From the NCBI RefSeq assembly GCF_006124995.1, contig NZ_QEWN01000012.1, positions 1-47,135 on the forward strand: 47,135 nucleotides of DNA, read 5' to 3'. The translations under genes were made by a program, and so were the position numbers. This document shows, in pieces, positions 16,125 through 25,051 of the stretch. How positions within the stretch are numbered: position 1 is the stretch's first letter; each line of letters begins with the position of its first letter. The notes below the pieces were generated by a model. It made no database searches and was not told the DNA's origin. It saw nothing but the letters and a program-made list of their open reading frames with translations. This stretch comes from Vibrio sp. Hep-1b-8 (GTDB lineage: Bacteria; Pseudomonadota; Gammaproteobacteria; Enterobacterales; Vibrionaceae).

Positions 16125-16724
16125 ATGCGCACCAGTCATATGCTGGAGCAATTGATGGAGGCCTTACGTTGTCTGCCTGGGGTTGGCCCTAAGTCGGCAC
16201 AGCGTATGGCCTTTCATTTGTTACAGCGAGATAGAAAGGGCGGCTTACAATTAGCCGATGCACTGAGTCAGGCAATGACCGAAATTGGGCATTGTAATGA
16301 GTGTAGAACCTTCACGGAAGAAGACGTTTGCCACATCTGTACCAATCCTAAACGTCAGGAAAATGGTCAACTTTGTGTGGTAGAAAGTCCGGCAGATATA
16401 GCTGCGGTAGAAGCAACAGGTCAGTACTCAGGTCGATACTTCGTATTGATGGGGCACTTGTCGCCTCTAGACGGTATTGGTCCGAGTGATATCGGCCTTG
16501 ATGTTCTGGACTATCGACTACGTCGAGGGGACATTTCGGAAGTTATCTTAGCCACAAACCCGACGGTTGAAGGTGAAGCGACGGCTCACTATATCGCGGA
16601 ATTGTGTAAAGAAAGCAACGTGTTAGCAAGCCGTATTGCTCACGGTGTTCCTGTTGGTGGTGAGTTAGAGCTCGTTGATGGTACGACACTTTCTCATTCG
16701 CTACTTGGCCGACATAAGCTGTAA
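16125..16724 (+). CDS. recR: Recombination protein RecR
   Basis: Partner of RecF and RecO in loading RecA onto gapped DNA. It has 199 residues: an N-terminal helix-hairpin-helix ([21 protein letters not shown]), a four-cysteine zinc finger ([16 protein letters not shown]), a TOPRIM domain beginning [18 protein letters not shown] with the DGIGPSDIG stretch, and the C-terminal Walker B-like region [17 protein letters not shown]. The ATG at 16125 follows AAGGTT and fits the family start [20 protein letters not shown]. Confidence 0.97.
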   Translation: MRTSHMLEQLMEALRCLPGVGPKSAQRMAFHLLQRDRKGGLQLADALSQAMTEIGHCNECRTFTEEDVCHICTNPKRQENGQLCVVESPADIAAVEATGQYSGRYFVLMGHLSPLDGIGPSDIGLDVLDYRLRRGDISEVILATNPTVEGEATAHYIAELCKESNVLASRIAHGVPVGGELELVDGTTLSHSLLGRHKL

Positions 16725-16741
16725 TCGTTCCAAATAAAAGC

Positions 16742-16770
16742 AAAGCCGCGATATCTATCGCGGCTTTTTT
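16742..16770. terminator. Bidirectional intrinsic terminator between recR and aqpZ
   Basis: AAAGCCGCGATA and TATCGCGGCTTT pair across two bases, with a T run on the plus strand and an A-rich flank that gives a U tract on the minus strand. It can serve both converging genes. Confidence 0.9.
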
Positions 16771-16780
16771 ATGACGTCTG

Positions 16781-17473
16781 TTACTCTTGAGAACCTGCAA
16801 ACGAACGGTAGGCGAAAGCGCCAAGAGCGGCACCGGCGATAGGTGCTAACCAGAACAACCAAAGCTGAGCGGTAGCCCAGTCACCGACGAAAACAGCAAC
16901 AGCTGTACTACGAGCAGGGTTTACTGACGTGTTAGTAACAGGGATGCTGATCAAATGAATCAGTGTCAAACCCAATCCGATCGCAATCGGAGCAAAACCT
17001 TGAGGAGCACGTTTGTCTGTCGCACCCATGATGATAATGAGGAACATCATCGTCATCACGACTTCGGTGAGCAGTGCAGCTGTCAATGAGTATTGACCTG
17101 GAGAATGTTCGCCGTAGCCATTTGCCGCAAAACCTGACGCCGCGACGTCAAACCCCGACTGTCCTGTCGCAATAAAGTAAAGAACCGTTGCTGCGATAAG
17201 TCCGCCAATCACTTGAGCCACGATGTATGGAAGAACGTTTCGACCTTCAAATCGACCACCTGCCCACAAGCCGATAGTTACCGCTGGATTTAAATGACAG
17301 CCAGAAATATGGCCGATAGCGAATGCCATGGTTAATACAGTTAAACCAAACGCAAGAGATACGCCAAGTAGTCCGATGCCAACATCAGGGAAGCCGGCTG
17401 CCAACACTGCGCTGCCACAGCCGCCAAGCACTAGCCAAAAAGTGCCAAAAGATTCTGCAAAGTATTTATTCAT
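16781..17473 (-). CDS. aqpZ: Aquaporin Z
   Basis: Water channel of the inner membrane, 230 residues from ATG 17473 (the family start [19 protein letters not shown] lies eight bases upstream). A longer frame reaches 17524 but adds a non-homologous tail. Six membrane helices and the two NPA half-helices are visible: [10 protein letters not shown] and NTSVNPARS. His at TIHLISIPV and Arg in NPARS form the selectivity filter typical of AqpZ. It converges on recR. Confidence 0.96.
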   Translation of the reverse strand: MNKYFAESFGTFWLVLGGCGSAVLAAGFPDVGIGLLGVSLAFGLTVLTMAFAIGHISGCHLNPAVTIGLWAGGRFEGRNVLPYIVAQVIGGLIAATVLYFIATGQSGFDVAASGFAANGYGEHSPGQYSLTAALLTEVVMTMMFLIIIMGATDKRAPQGFAPIAIGLGLTLIHLISIPVTNTSVNPARSTAVAVFVGDWATAQLWLFWLAPIAGAALGAFAYRSFAGSQE

Positions 17474-17683
17474 TTGGTTATTCCTAAAGTTTGATTGGAA
17501 ACACATATAGAACATAGGCAACAAATGTCATGATTGTGTGAGCCAAACAGCGAACGAAAGGAATAGTTTTATGATTCTAACAACTGAAACGAAAATTTGT
17601 AGGAAAGTGAGATAAACACTCACTATTTGGACTAGCGAGAAGGTGCGATTGACGATTTCAAATCGATATTCTAGAGACTCGAT

Positions 17684-17932
17684 CTATGTTAATGCTTCGA
17701 GTTCAGTAATATTGCTTATCGCTTCGGCGTTCGTCGAACCACAAACGACCGGGCAAGGCTTAAAGTCGTGACAAACCTTAGGACGTTCTTTCTGACCAAA
17801 TAACCGACATAGATTGTCGTCATTGAGTTGAATACAGCGAACCCCTGCGGGCTTACCATTTGGCATACCTAGTATTGGCGACGAAATACTCGGAGCGATA
17901 CAACATGCCCCACAACCTAAGCGACATTCCAT
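17684..17932 (-). CDS. YkgJ-type cysteine cluster protein
   Basis: An 82-residue protein with nine cysteines, including CGACC near the N-terminus, RCIQL, NLCRLFG and CPVVCGS. This is the YkgJ-type zinc/iron-chelating cluster family (also called UPF0153); its biochemical role is unknown. AAGGA lies upstream of the ATG at 17932. It marks the left backbone border: beyond it the DNA becomes AT-rich and leads into the T6SS. Confidence 0.88.
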   Translation of the reverse strand: MECRLGCGACCIAPSISSPILGMPNGKPAGVRCIQLNDDNLCRLFGQKERPKVCHDFKPCPVVCGSTNAEAISNITELEALT

Positions 17933-18619
17933 AACTGATTATCCTTAACGTAATTTAGCAGCATGTTAGCAAAAAATGTGATTTTTATCACTAATGTCTT
18001 TGAATACAGTCTCTACCTGATAAGCAAAATCTATCGCATAGGAAAATTTTTTTTAGTGAATTGGATGATGTAAATGAAATAAATACTCTAGGAAATATGC
18101 CGATCTGAGTGGATTTTCGTGGCTCACGACTATTTACTATTTTGTAATTTATTATCTAGCTTTTGTGGAATTAGAATCACCATAATGCAAATTAAGTTTG
18201 AACCAATAGATCAAGTATAAAAGATTTTAATAATAGTGGTGTTAATAATACATATTGTATTTATGATGCCATTTATTTGGAACTATAAACCGTATAAATG
18301 AATAATGCTATTTTATTGGCCAGTTTATTGTTAATGATATAAATGGCGAGCAAGAAATTGCTTGATCTACGGGCTGTCATTTGCCTAAAATTAGCGAATG
18401 ATTAATTTAGTATTTATTTTAATATTTGACACTCAGATATTTCCTAATATTACGTAAGTTTATTCTTAGTTATTTTTTTGAAATATGATGATTAAGTAGA
18501 GTTATTTTAGGCCTCTAGAGGCCGTGGGTGATGGTATGTAACTCATGCCTTAAATAGCAGGTTCTGGTACGGTAAAATATTATAATAACCTGCGGCGAGA
18601 GTAGGGAAACTGATCGGTT
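17933..18619. other. AT-rich non-coding region leading into the T6SS cluster
   Basis: Nearly 700 bases with no believable gene. Long stretches are visibly AT-rich (for example 18160-18480), unlike the flanking genes, which suits H-NS silencing of a horizontally acquired cluster (inference). It contains a perfect 14-base palindrome GGCCTCTAGAGGCC (18510-18523). Nearer the genes, a 7-base inverted repeat GCAGGTT/AACCTGC (18557-18563 and 18587-18593) surrounds a TATAAT (18581-18586). I see no good -24/-12 sigma-54 promoter. Confidence 0.6.
18557..18593 (+). promoter_or_regulatory. Candidate promoter with flanking inverted repeat, start of the T6SS transcript
   Basis: A perfect TATAAT -10 box (18581-18586) sits about 35 bases before the first gene of the cluster. 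It is framed by GCAGGTT and AACCTGC, 23 bases apart. The -35 region is poor, which would fit an activator-dependent promoter. Confidence 0.35.
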
Positions 18620-19654
18620 ATGATGTCGAGTCACAGGGTGGTAGTCGTGCCAAAGTTCACGAAACTGCTGTCCATTATTCTAGCCACTGTTACGTATAGT
18701 TTCAGTGCGTTGGCCATTGAAAATTATGATGTCGAGAAAATGTCGGCGGCAGAGGCTTATGAGTATGGCAAGCTGCTTCGAGCGCAGTTTCGCAACACAG
18801 AAGCGAGAGCTTATCTCAAGTATTCAGCAGATAATGATCATCCTGATGGCGCCTATGCGTACGCGATGGAGATGATGGGTTTCCAAGACAGTGTCAGAGC
18901 TACGGGCTATGCAAGAGGCTACTTGATAAAAGCTGCGCAAGCCGGGAGCAAACCCGCTCTTAAGTATCTGTATCGTTATGGGGACTGGTTAAGCGTTGCA
19001 AAGCGCGACAAATATAAGACTCAGTACTATAACAGCCTGATTGAGATGGGGGCTAAGTCACCGGGTCTCGCATATTTATATTTATCAGACTATTTTCACG
19101 CTTCAGACGCCGACCTATCTGAGTATTACTTAGATAAGGCTATGGCGTTCGAAATACCTAACGCTTACATGACCAGTGCGCAAAGGCTGGAGAATGGGGA
19201 AGGTGATTACTTCTTCGCAAGTGAACGATTCGAAAAGTCGCGCAGCCTATACTTAAACGCAGCGACTGCGGGGTATATTCCTGCGATCAAGCGGTATGTA
19301 GCTATCTTGGAGTCTAATGGCAAGTTTCAGGAAGCTCTTGAGTGGAGAGAGGCTGGTCTGACGCAAGGAGACATTACCTCTTTAGTTACGTTAGGCAATA
19401 TCTATAGTGGCAACAGTCTCCGATACCGCTTTGTCACGACCGATTTGGTAAAGGCAAAGGCATACTATGAACTCTATTTAGAAAATGCCGGACAAGACAG
19501 ATTCAGTAGTATATACCGGCAGGTTGAGGCTAATTATCAAGAAACCTTAGATCGAATCACAGATGTTCAGATTCCTCACTCCGAAGCATTTAAAAATGAG
19601 CTGTCTGAAATAAACTATTTTTACCACTATGACTATCTTTGGAATACTTATTAA
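18620..19654 (+). CDS. Exported Sel1/TPR-like repeat protein, first gene of the T6SS cluster
   Basis: A 344-residue protein made of helical repeats about 36 residues long. AEAYEYGKLLRAQFRNTEAR, AARGYLIKAAQ-like and ALEWREAGLTQGD segments resemble Sel1/TPR units with the small-residue pattern A..LG. A hydrophobic segment after a short positive head (PKFTKLLSIILATVTYSFSALA) looks like a signal peptide, so the protein is probably periplasmic. The signal peptide fits better if translation starts at GTG 18647, which has AGGGTGG upstream, than at ATG 18620. Its direction and position make it part of the T6SS locus, 176 bases before tssB. Sel1 proteins often scaffold envelope complexes; the exact role is unknown. 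Confidence 0.75.
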   Translation: MMSSHRVVVVPKFTKLLSIILATVTYSFSALAIENYDVEKMSAAEAYEYGKLLRAQFRNTEARAYLKYSADNDHPDGAYAYAMEMMGFQDSVRATGYARGYLIKAAQAGSKPALKYLYRYGDWLSVAKRDKYKTQYYNSLIEMGAKSPGLAYLYLSDYFHASDADLSEYYLDKAMAFEIPNAYMTSAQRLENGEGDYFFASERFEKSRSLYLNAATAGYIPAIKRYVAILESNGKFQEALEWREAGLTQGDITSLVTLGNIYSGNSLRYRFVTTDLVKAKAYYELYLENAGQDRFSSIYRQVEANYQETLDRITDVQIPHSEAFKNELSEINYFYHYDYLWNTY

Positions 19655-19830
19655 TAAACTATCTATCGTAGACTCAATTAGTGAACGGTTAAATTAGCTG
19701 CTTATAAACTTGTAGTCTTTATCTGACAGAAAGTTATTCGGCTTGACGTTCTTTGTGGACAATCTGCAGATTACTTTATTGTCAATATAAATACCATTCC
19801 CTTTAAATTTAATATCGGAGAACTTTGATT

Positions 19831-20328
19831 ATGTCTAAGGAAGGAAGCGTAGCTCCTAAAGAGCGGATTAATATTAAATATATTCCGGCTACAGGAGACG
19901 CTCAAGCTGAAGTTGAACTTCCACTCAAAACATTGGTTGTTGGGGACTTTAAGGGCCACACCGAAGATACCCCTGTTGAAGAGCGCAGTACCGTTTCAGT
20001 GGATAAGAACAATTTTGAATCTGTGATGCGTGAAAGTGAGTTGCGTCTGACGACTTCAGTGAAAAGCAAGCTTACTGAAGATGAAAATGCAGAGCTGCCT
20101 ATTGAATTGAATTTTAAATCATTGGCTGATTTTGCACCGGACTCCATTGCTGGTCAGGTTCCTGAACTTAAGAAGCTTATCGAACTTCGTGAAGCATTGG
20201 TTGCGTTAAAAGGTCCACTAGGCAACATTCCAGCTTTCCGAGATCGCTTACAAGAGTTGCTGCATTCACAAGACTCGCGTGACAAGCTTCTCGAAGAGCT
20301 AAACCTTGTCAGTGAAGATGCTAAATAA
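19831..20328 (+). CDS. tssB: T6SS contractile sheath small subunit TssB (VipA)
   Basis: Forms the contractile T6SS sheath with TssC. At 165 residues it has the family start MSKEGSVAPKERINIKYIPATGDAQ, the conserved ELPLKTLVVGDFKG and the helix around LNFKSLADFAPDSIAGQVPELKKL, ending in a Leu-rich helix that packs against TssC. I start at ATG 19831 behind GGAG; a TTG two codons upstream is in frame but unlikely. tssC follows after 52 bases. Confidence 0.96.
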   Translation: MSKEGSVAPKERINIKYIPATGDAQAEVELPLKTLVVGDFKGHTEDTPVEERSTVSVDKNNFESVMRESELRLTTSVKSKLTEDENAELPIELNFKSLADFAPDSIAGQVPELKKLIELREALVALKGPLGNIPAFRDRLQELLHSQDSRDKLLEELNLVSEDAK

Positions 20329-20380
20329 AACAAAATACTGACCAATAACATTCGTCATTTAATGGATTAGGAAAAACCTG

Positions 20381-21853
20381 ATGTCTACAGAAACGGTACT
20401 TGAAAGACCCCAGCTGGCTGAAGGCGGCTTACTGGATGAAATCATGGCGCAGACTAAGATCGCGCCAACTGAAGAAGGCTACGATATTGCCAAAAAAGGC
20501 GTTGCGGCGTTCATCGAAAACTTAATTGGTTCTGAACAAGCGGAAGAAGCGGTCAATAAGTCTCTTGTTGATCAAATGCTGGTTGAGTTAGATAAAAAAA
20601 TTAGCGCGCAGATGGATGAAATCTTGCACGACAGCCAGTTTCAACAAATGGAGTCTGCTTGGCGTGGTTTGAAACTGCTCGTTGATCGCACTGATTTTGG
20701 TGAAAACAACAAGATTGACCTGCTGCATGTGACCAAAGAAGAGTTACTTGAAGATTTTGAGTTTGCACCAGAAACGACACAATCAGGTCTATACAAGCAT
20801 GTCTATTCTTCAGGCTATGGTCAATTTGGTGGAGAACCAACGGGCGCAATTTTGGGTAACTTTACTTTTACGCCTTCTACACCGGATATGAAGCTGCTTC
20901 AATATATGGGTGCACTTGGTGCTATGGCTCATGCTCCATTTATTTCAAGTGTTGGTCCTGAGTTCTTTGGTATCGACTCGTTTGAAGAGCTTCCAAACAT
21001 TAAAGACGTTAAATCGATCTTTGAGAGCCCGAAATACACCAAATGGCGCTCACTACGTGAGTCTGAAGATGCACGTTACCTCGGTCTAACTGCCCCTCGT
21101 TTTCTTCTGCGTGTTCCTTATGACCCAGCAGAAAATCCAATCAAATCATTTAACTACACAGAAAGTGTTACAGAATCTCATGAGCACTATCTGTGGGGTA
21201 ATACGGCTTTCGCCTTTGCAACACGTCTTACAGACAGCTTCGCTAAATACCGTTGGTGTCCAAACATTATTGGTCCGAAAAGTGGTGGTGCCGTTGAAGA
21301 TTTGCCAGTACACCTATTTGAGTCTATGGGTGCGTTGCAAGCGAAGATTCCAACGGAAGTATTAATTACTGACCGCAAAGAATTTGAGTTAGCTGAAGAA
21401 GGCTTCATTGCACTGACAATGCGCAAAGGTAGCGACAACGCTGCGTTCTTCTCTGCAAACTCTATTCAGAAGCCAAAAATCTTTCCCAATACTAAGGAAG
21501 GAAAAGAAGCGGAAACCAACTACAAACTGGGTACGCAGTTACCTTACATGATGATCGTCAACCGTTTAGCCCACTACATCAAGGTTTTGCAGCGTGAGCA
21601 AATTGGTTCATGGAAAGAGCGTCAAGATTTAGAGCGTGAGCTAAATACGTGGCTTAAGCAGTACGTTGCTGATCAGGAGAACCCGCCGGCAGACGTACGC
21701 AGTCGTCGCCCACTTCGCGCCGCGAAGATTGAAGTTGCTGACGTAGAGGGTAATCCAGGTTGGTACCAGGTTTCTCTGTCTGTCCGTCCTCACTTTAAAT
21801 ACATGGGTGCGAACTTCGAACTGTCCTTGGTTGGTCGTTTAGATCAGGCGTAA
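20381..21853 (+). CDS. tssC: T6SS contractile sheath large subunit TssC (VipB)
   Basis: The large sheath protein, 490 residues as usual. Recognisable parts are QFQQMESAWRGLKLLVDRTDF, the highly conserved LLQYMGALGAMAHAPFISSVGPEFFGIDSFEELPNI (positions 20893-20999), FNYTESV, WGNTAFAFATRLTDSFAKYRWCPNI and GWYQVSLSVRPHFKYMGANFELSLVGRLD at the C-terminus. The N-terminal helix (about 1-30) is the part ClpV grips to disassemble contracted sheath. The ribosome-binding site AGGA lies nine bases before ATG. Confidence 0.97.
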   Translation: MSTETVLERPQLAEGGLLDEIMAQTKIAPTEEGYDIAKKGVAAFIENLIGSEQAEEAVNKSLVDQMLVELDKKISAQMDEILHDSQFQQMESAWRGLKLLVDRTDFGENNKIDLLHVTKEELLEDFEFAPETTQSGLYKHVYSSGYGQFGGEPTGAILGNFTFTPSTPDMKLLQYMGALGAMAHAPFISSVGPEFFGIDSFEELPNIKDVKSIFESPKYTKWRSLRESEDARYLGLTAPRFLLRVPYDPAENPIKSFNYTESVTESHEHYLWGNTAFAFATRLTDSFAKYRWCPNIIGPKSGGAVEDLPVHLFESMGALQAKIPTEVLITDRKEFELAEEGFIALTMRKGSDNAAFFSANSIQKPKIFPNTKEGKEAETNYKLGTQLPYMMIVNRLAHYIKVLQREQIGSWKERQDLERELNTWLKQYVADQENPPADVRSRRPLRAAKIEVADVEGNPGWYQVSLSVRPHFKYMGANFELSLVGRLDQA

Positions 21854-21858
21854 TAAAT

Positions 21859-22296
21859 ATGGCGTACTTTGCACCGGAAGAAAGTACGTTTGGTGTTGGC
21901 TTCTTCGAACGTTTAGAAGCCAACTCTACTAACGTTTCTTTAACTCAAGGACCTGATGCCAGCGATGTGCTCAAGTCAATCAAGCTGAATGTTTCGAGAA
22001 TTTTAAACACACGTGTTGGTGGTGCTCAAAGCTCACGAGAGTTAGGTCTCATCGACTTTAATGATGCGACGCTAGATACGCTTGATTTGTCTCTTAAAAT
22101 CACCTTCGCTATTCAGGATTGTCTGAATAACTTTGAGCCTAGGCTACAGAAGGTCGAAGTTGTGCCTGAAACCGATAGCTACAGTCCCCTATCGTTGAAA
22201 TTCAAAATTACAGCGGAAATCAACAGTGAAGCAATACATGATCGCGTTCAGTTCAGTTTGCTGCTCGACCAAAACAGAAAATATCGAGTGATTTAG
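21859..22296 (+). CDS. tssE: T6SS baseplate subunit TssE (gp25-like)
   Basis: Baseplate wedge protein of the GPW/gp25 family that nucleates sheath assembly. It has 145 residues with FGVGFFERLEA at the start, the conserved SIKLNVSRILNTRVGGAQSSRELGLIDF, and FEPRLQKVEVV with the gp25 EPR-type motif, then LKFKITAEINSEAIHDRVQFSLLLD. It is packed between tssC and tssF with five-base gaps. Confidence 0.95.
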   Translation: MAYFAPEESTFGVGFFERLEANSTNVSLTQGPDASDVLKSIKLNVSRILNTRVGGAQSSRELGLIDFNDATLDTLDLSLKITFAIQDCLNNFEPRLQKVEVVPETDSYSPLSLKFKITAEINSEAIHDRVQFSLLLDQNRKYRVI

Positions 22297-22301
22297 GGAT
22301 T

Positions 22302-24071
22302 ATGACTCAAGATAAGTACTTCAGAGAGGAACTGGCTTTTTTAAAGGAGCAAGGGCGAGAGTTTACGGAAATTCACCCTCAGCTTTCTCGTTTTCTCCAT
22401 GGCAGAACCATGGATCCGGACGTTGAACGTCTACTAGAAGGCTTTGCTTTTCTGACCGCGAGACTAAGACAAAAAGTGGAAGATGAGTTCCCTGAACTGA
22501 CTCACTCAATGATTAACATGTTGTGGCCTAATTATCTAAGGCCGATCCCTAGCATGTGTATATTGGCTTTTACTCCAAAGACGGGTCTCAGCGAGCAACA
22601 CGTTATCGCTAAAGGGACCAAAGTCGACAGTAAGCCGGTACTTGGCACGAAATGCCAATTTCAAACTTGTCGAGAAGTGAAGCTTTATCCATTGGGCTGT
22701 CATGATGTCAAAGCCCAGCACACGAGAGATGCCTCTACGATTGATATTGAATTAAAACTTATTGGCGATGTTAACGTTGGTCATTCGTTGCTAGATAGTC
22801 TCCGCTTTTACCTAGGTGGAGATCAGTACAGCTCACAAATGCTTTACCTTTGGTTAAATCACTACCTTGATAAGATCAGCATCGATGTTGCTGGCACTGA
22901 GTTTCCTCTAGCAAAAGAGCATTTCAAACCCGTAGGTTTTGATAGTGAGGATGCGTTGCTGCCGTATCCGACCAATGTGTATGAAGGCTATCGAATCCTA
23001 CAAGAATACTTGTCCTTTTCTGAGGCGTTCCATTTCTTTGATCTATCAGGTCTCGATAAGGCGATCCCTAAAAATGTGACAGGACAGTTCACGCTTAAGC
23101 TGCATTTCTCCAAAACGCTTCCTGTCGACGTAAGGATCACAAAAGAGAATTTTCAGCTGTATTGCACACCCATCATTAATCTGTTTAAACACGATGCAGA
23201 CCCTATCTCGCTGACTGGTCGTCAGTCGGAGTATAGAGTGGTGCCGTCAAGCCGTAAGCCATCCCACTATGAAATATTTAACATAGAAAGTGTTTCGGGA
23301 TGGCAAGACACCACATCTCAAGGAAAAAGAGTTCGCGGAACTGAGCGTATTTATTCATCGTTTGAAAGTTTTCAGCATGAAGTTGAAAGGGTAAGAAATC
23401 GAACGGCTCTCTATTACCGGTTACGTGTCAAAGAGAGTATTCGCGCCGATGGTTTTGAATCCTTTATCTCATTTGTCCGAAGCGATGAAACGACATCGTT
23501 TGATGTTGATGAAGCGGTCTCAATTAAGCTCAACTGTACCAACAGACTGCTACCACTCGAGTTGGGGGTGGGGGATATCTGTATGATGACGGATACCTCG
23601 CCACCGTTTGCTACCTTCACCAATATTTCTGTGCCTTCGCAATCACTACGCCCCGTTTTAGATGGCAGCTTGCTATGGACACTCATCTCTAACTTGTCAC
23701 TGAATTATTTATCGTTGCTGTCAAAAGATGCCCTTAGCAGTGTACTTAGAGCCTACGATTTCAAAGCTTTGGTTGATAGGCAGGCAGAGATGGTATCGAG
23801 ACAGAGGTTAGATGCGATTCACAAGATAGAGTCTAAACCAGTAGATAAGATTCTAAGAGGGTTACCGGTTCGTGGTCTTCAATCGACGCTGCATATGGAT
23901 CAATCAGGCTTTGGTTCAGAAGGTGACTTGTTCCTATTTGGGACAGTGTTGAGCCATTTCTTTGCCCTGTACGCGAGCATTAACTCATTCCATGAATTAC
24001 ACGTGGTCAATATCACTAATCAAGAGAGGTACACATGGGGTACTCAGGCAGGGATGCAGCCACTGATTTAG
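22302..24071 (+). CDS. tssF: T6SS baseplate subunit TssF (VasA)
   Basis: Baseplate wedge protein, 589 residues. The N-terminus is the family signature: YFREELAFLKEQGREFTEIHPQLSRFL, then DPDVERLLEGFAFLTARLRQKVEDEFPELTHSMINMLWPNYLRPIPSM (22410-22554). The C-terminus contains GEGDLFLFG-type GSEGDLFLFGTVLSHFFALYASINSFHEL, also typical. In the baseplate two TssF copies pair with one TssG. The last 37 bases overlap the start of tssG. Confidence 0.96.
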   Translation: MTQDKYFREELAFLKEQGREFTEIHPQLSRFLHGRTMDPDVERLLEGFAFLTARLRQKVEDEFPELTHSMINMLWPNYLRPIPSMCILAFTPKTGLSEQHVIAKGTKVDSKPVLGTKCQFQTCREVKLYPLGCHDVKAQHTRDASTIDIELKLIGDVNVGHSLLDSLRFYLGGDQYSSQMLYLWLNHYLDKISIDVAGTEFPLAKEHFKPVGFDSEDALLPYPTNVYEGYRILQEYLSFSEAFHFFDLSGLDKAIPKNVTGQFTLKLHFSKTLPVDVRITKENFQLYCTPIINLFKHDADPISLTGRQSEYRVVPSSRKPSHYEIFNIESVSGWQDTTSQGKRVRGTERIYSSFESFQHEVERVRNRTALYYRLRVKESIRADGFESFISFVRSDETTSFDVDEAVSIKLNCTNRLLPLELGVGDICMMTDTSPPFATFTNISVPSQSLRPVLDGSLLWTLISNLSLNYLSLLSKDALSSVLRAYDFKALVDRQAEMVSRQRLDAIHKIESKPVDKILRGLPVRGLQSTLHMDQSGFGSEGDLFLFGTVLSHFFALYASINSFHELHVVNITNQERYTWGTQAGMQPLI

Positions 24072-25051
24072 TGGAACGAGTAGAGCTGCCTGAAATGGTA
24101 GCAATGCCAAATGATGTCCACGAATACAATTTCTATCAGCTTGTTGAGTTGCTACAAAAACTGAATGAGATGAATCCAGAAGAGGATATCTGGGAGCGCC
24201 AGTGCAAATTAGTGTTTAGTGCCAACCCAAGCCTAGGCTTCTCTCCGTCGGATGTGAATCGATTGGAACTATTCAACGACGAGAGAATGGTCATGATGAC
24301 CAATTTCTTTGGGCTGTCAGGCGCGCAGTCACCGCTTCCCGGGTACGTGGTTGAGCAGTTATTAAATGAAGAGCCTGGTGGTGCCAAGCTGCCGTTTGTG
24401 GATTTTTTTAATAACCGCCTGATCAATTTGGTTTATCGAATCTGGAGAAAATATCGCTACTTTGTGCGCTTTCAGCCAGATGCGCAAGATGACTTCTCAG
24501 CGCAATTGCTGTCATTGGTCGGTCTAGGATCGCCTGACCTCCGAGGGGATACACCAATTAACTGGTGCAAGATGTTGGCTTATTCGGGAACACTCGCCGG
24601 ACGTAGTCGCTCGCCTCAAGTGGTGTCGGGAATCATTGCACACTGCTTTGATCTCGAAGAGGTTGAGATTAGGCAGTGGACGCGACGCACAGTAAGAATT
24701 GACCCCTCGCAGCAAACTCGCGTGGGGAGCGCCAACTCGCAACTTGGGGTGTCATCAATGGTTGGGGAATCAGTGGTCGATTGTAACGGCAAATTTACTA
24801 TTTGTATCAGCCGGTTATCGAGAAAAAAATTCTCCGACTTTTTACCTTCAGGTCAAGAGTTCGGACCTCTGTGTAAATTGGTCGAGCTCATTTTGCGTGA
24901 GCAGATGGCTTATGACCTAGAGCTGACGATGGACGATAACGAAGCTCCTGACTTTGTGTTAGGTGGATCTGCGGACATAGCGCTTGGTTGGACTTCCTTT
25001 CTTGGAACCAACGAAAAAGGCAAAAGCGTACTCATTCAGGTAAGGCAGTAA
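24035..25051 (+). CDS. tssG: T6SS baseplate subunit TssG (VasB)
   Basis: Baseplate wedge protein, 338 residues, that forms the core bundle with TssF. HEYNFYQLVELLQKLN near the N-terminus, NRLELFNDERMVMMTNFFGLSGAQSPLPGYVVEQLL and FVDFFNNRLINLVYRIWRKYRYFVRF are the conserved TssG stretches. The ATG at 24035 lies inside tssF and has GAGAGG just upstream, so the 37-base overlap looks genuine. The stop shares a base with the fha start. Confidence 0.95.
   Translation: MGYSGRDAATDLVERVELPEMVAMPNDVHEYNFYQLVELLQKLNEMNPEEDIWERQCKLVFSANPSLGFSPSDVNRLELFNDERMVMMTNFFGLSGAQSPLPGYVVEQLLNEEPGGAKLPFVDFFNNRLINLVYRIWRKYRYFVRFQPDAQDDFSAQLLSLVGLGSPDLRGDTPINWCKMLAYSGTLAGRSRSPQVVSGIIAHCFDLEEVEIRQWTRRTVRIDPSQQTRVGSANSQLGVSSMVGESVVDCNGKFTICISRLSRKKFSDFLPSGQEFGPLCKLVELILREQMAYDLELTMDDNEAPDFVLGGSADIALGWTSFLGTNEKGKSVLIQVRQ

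Noticed and set aside
18343..18362. Sigma-54-like TGGC...TTGC element before the T6SS
   Set aside because: The distance between GG and GC is 13 bases instead of 10, too long for a -24/-12 promoter.
19779..19807. TTGTCA-N17-TTTAAA promoter before tssB
   Set aside because: Transcription would start almost on the ribosome-binding site, leaving no usable leader.
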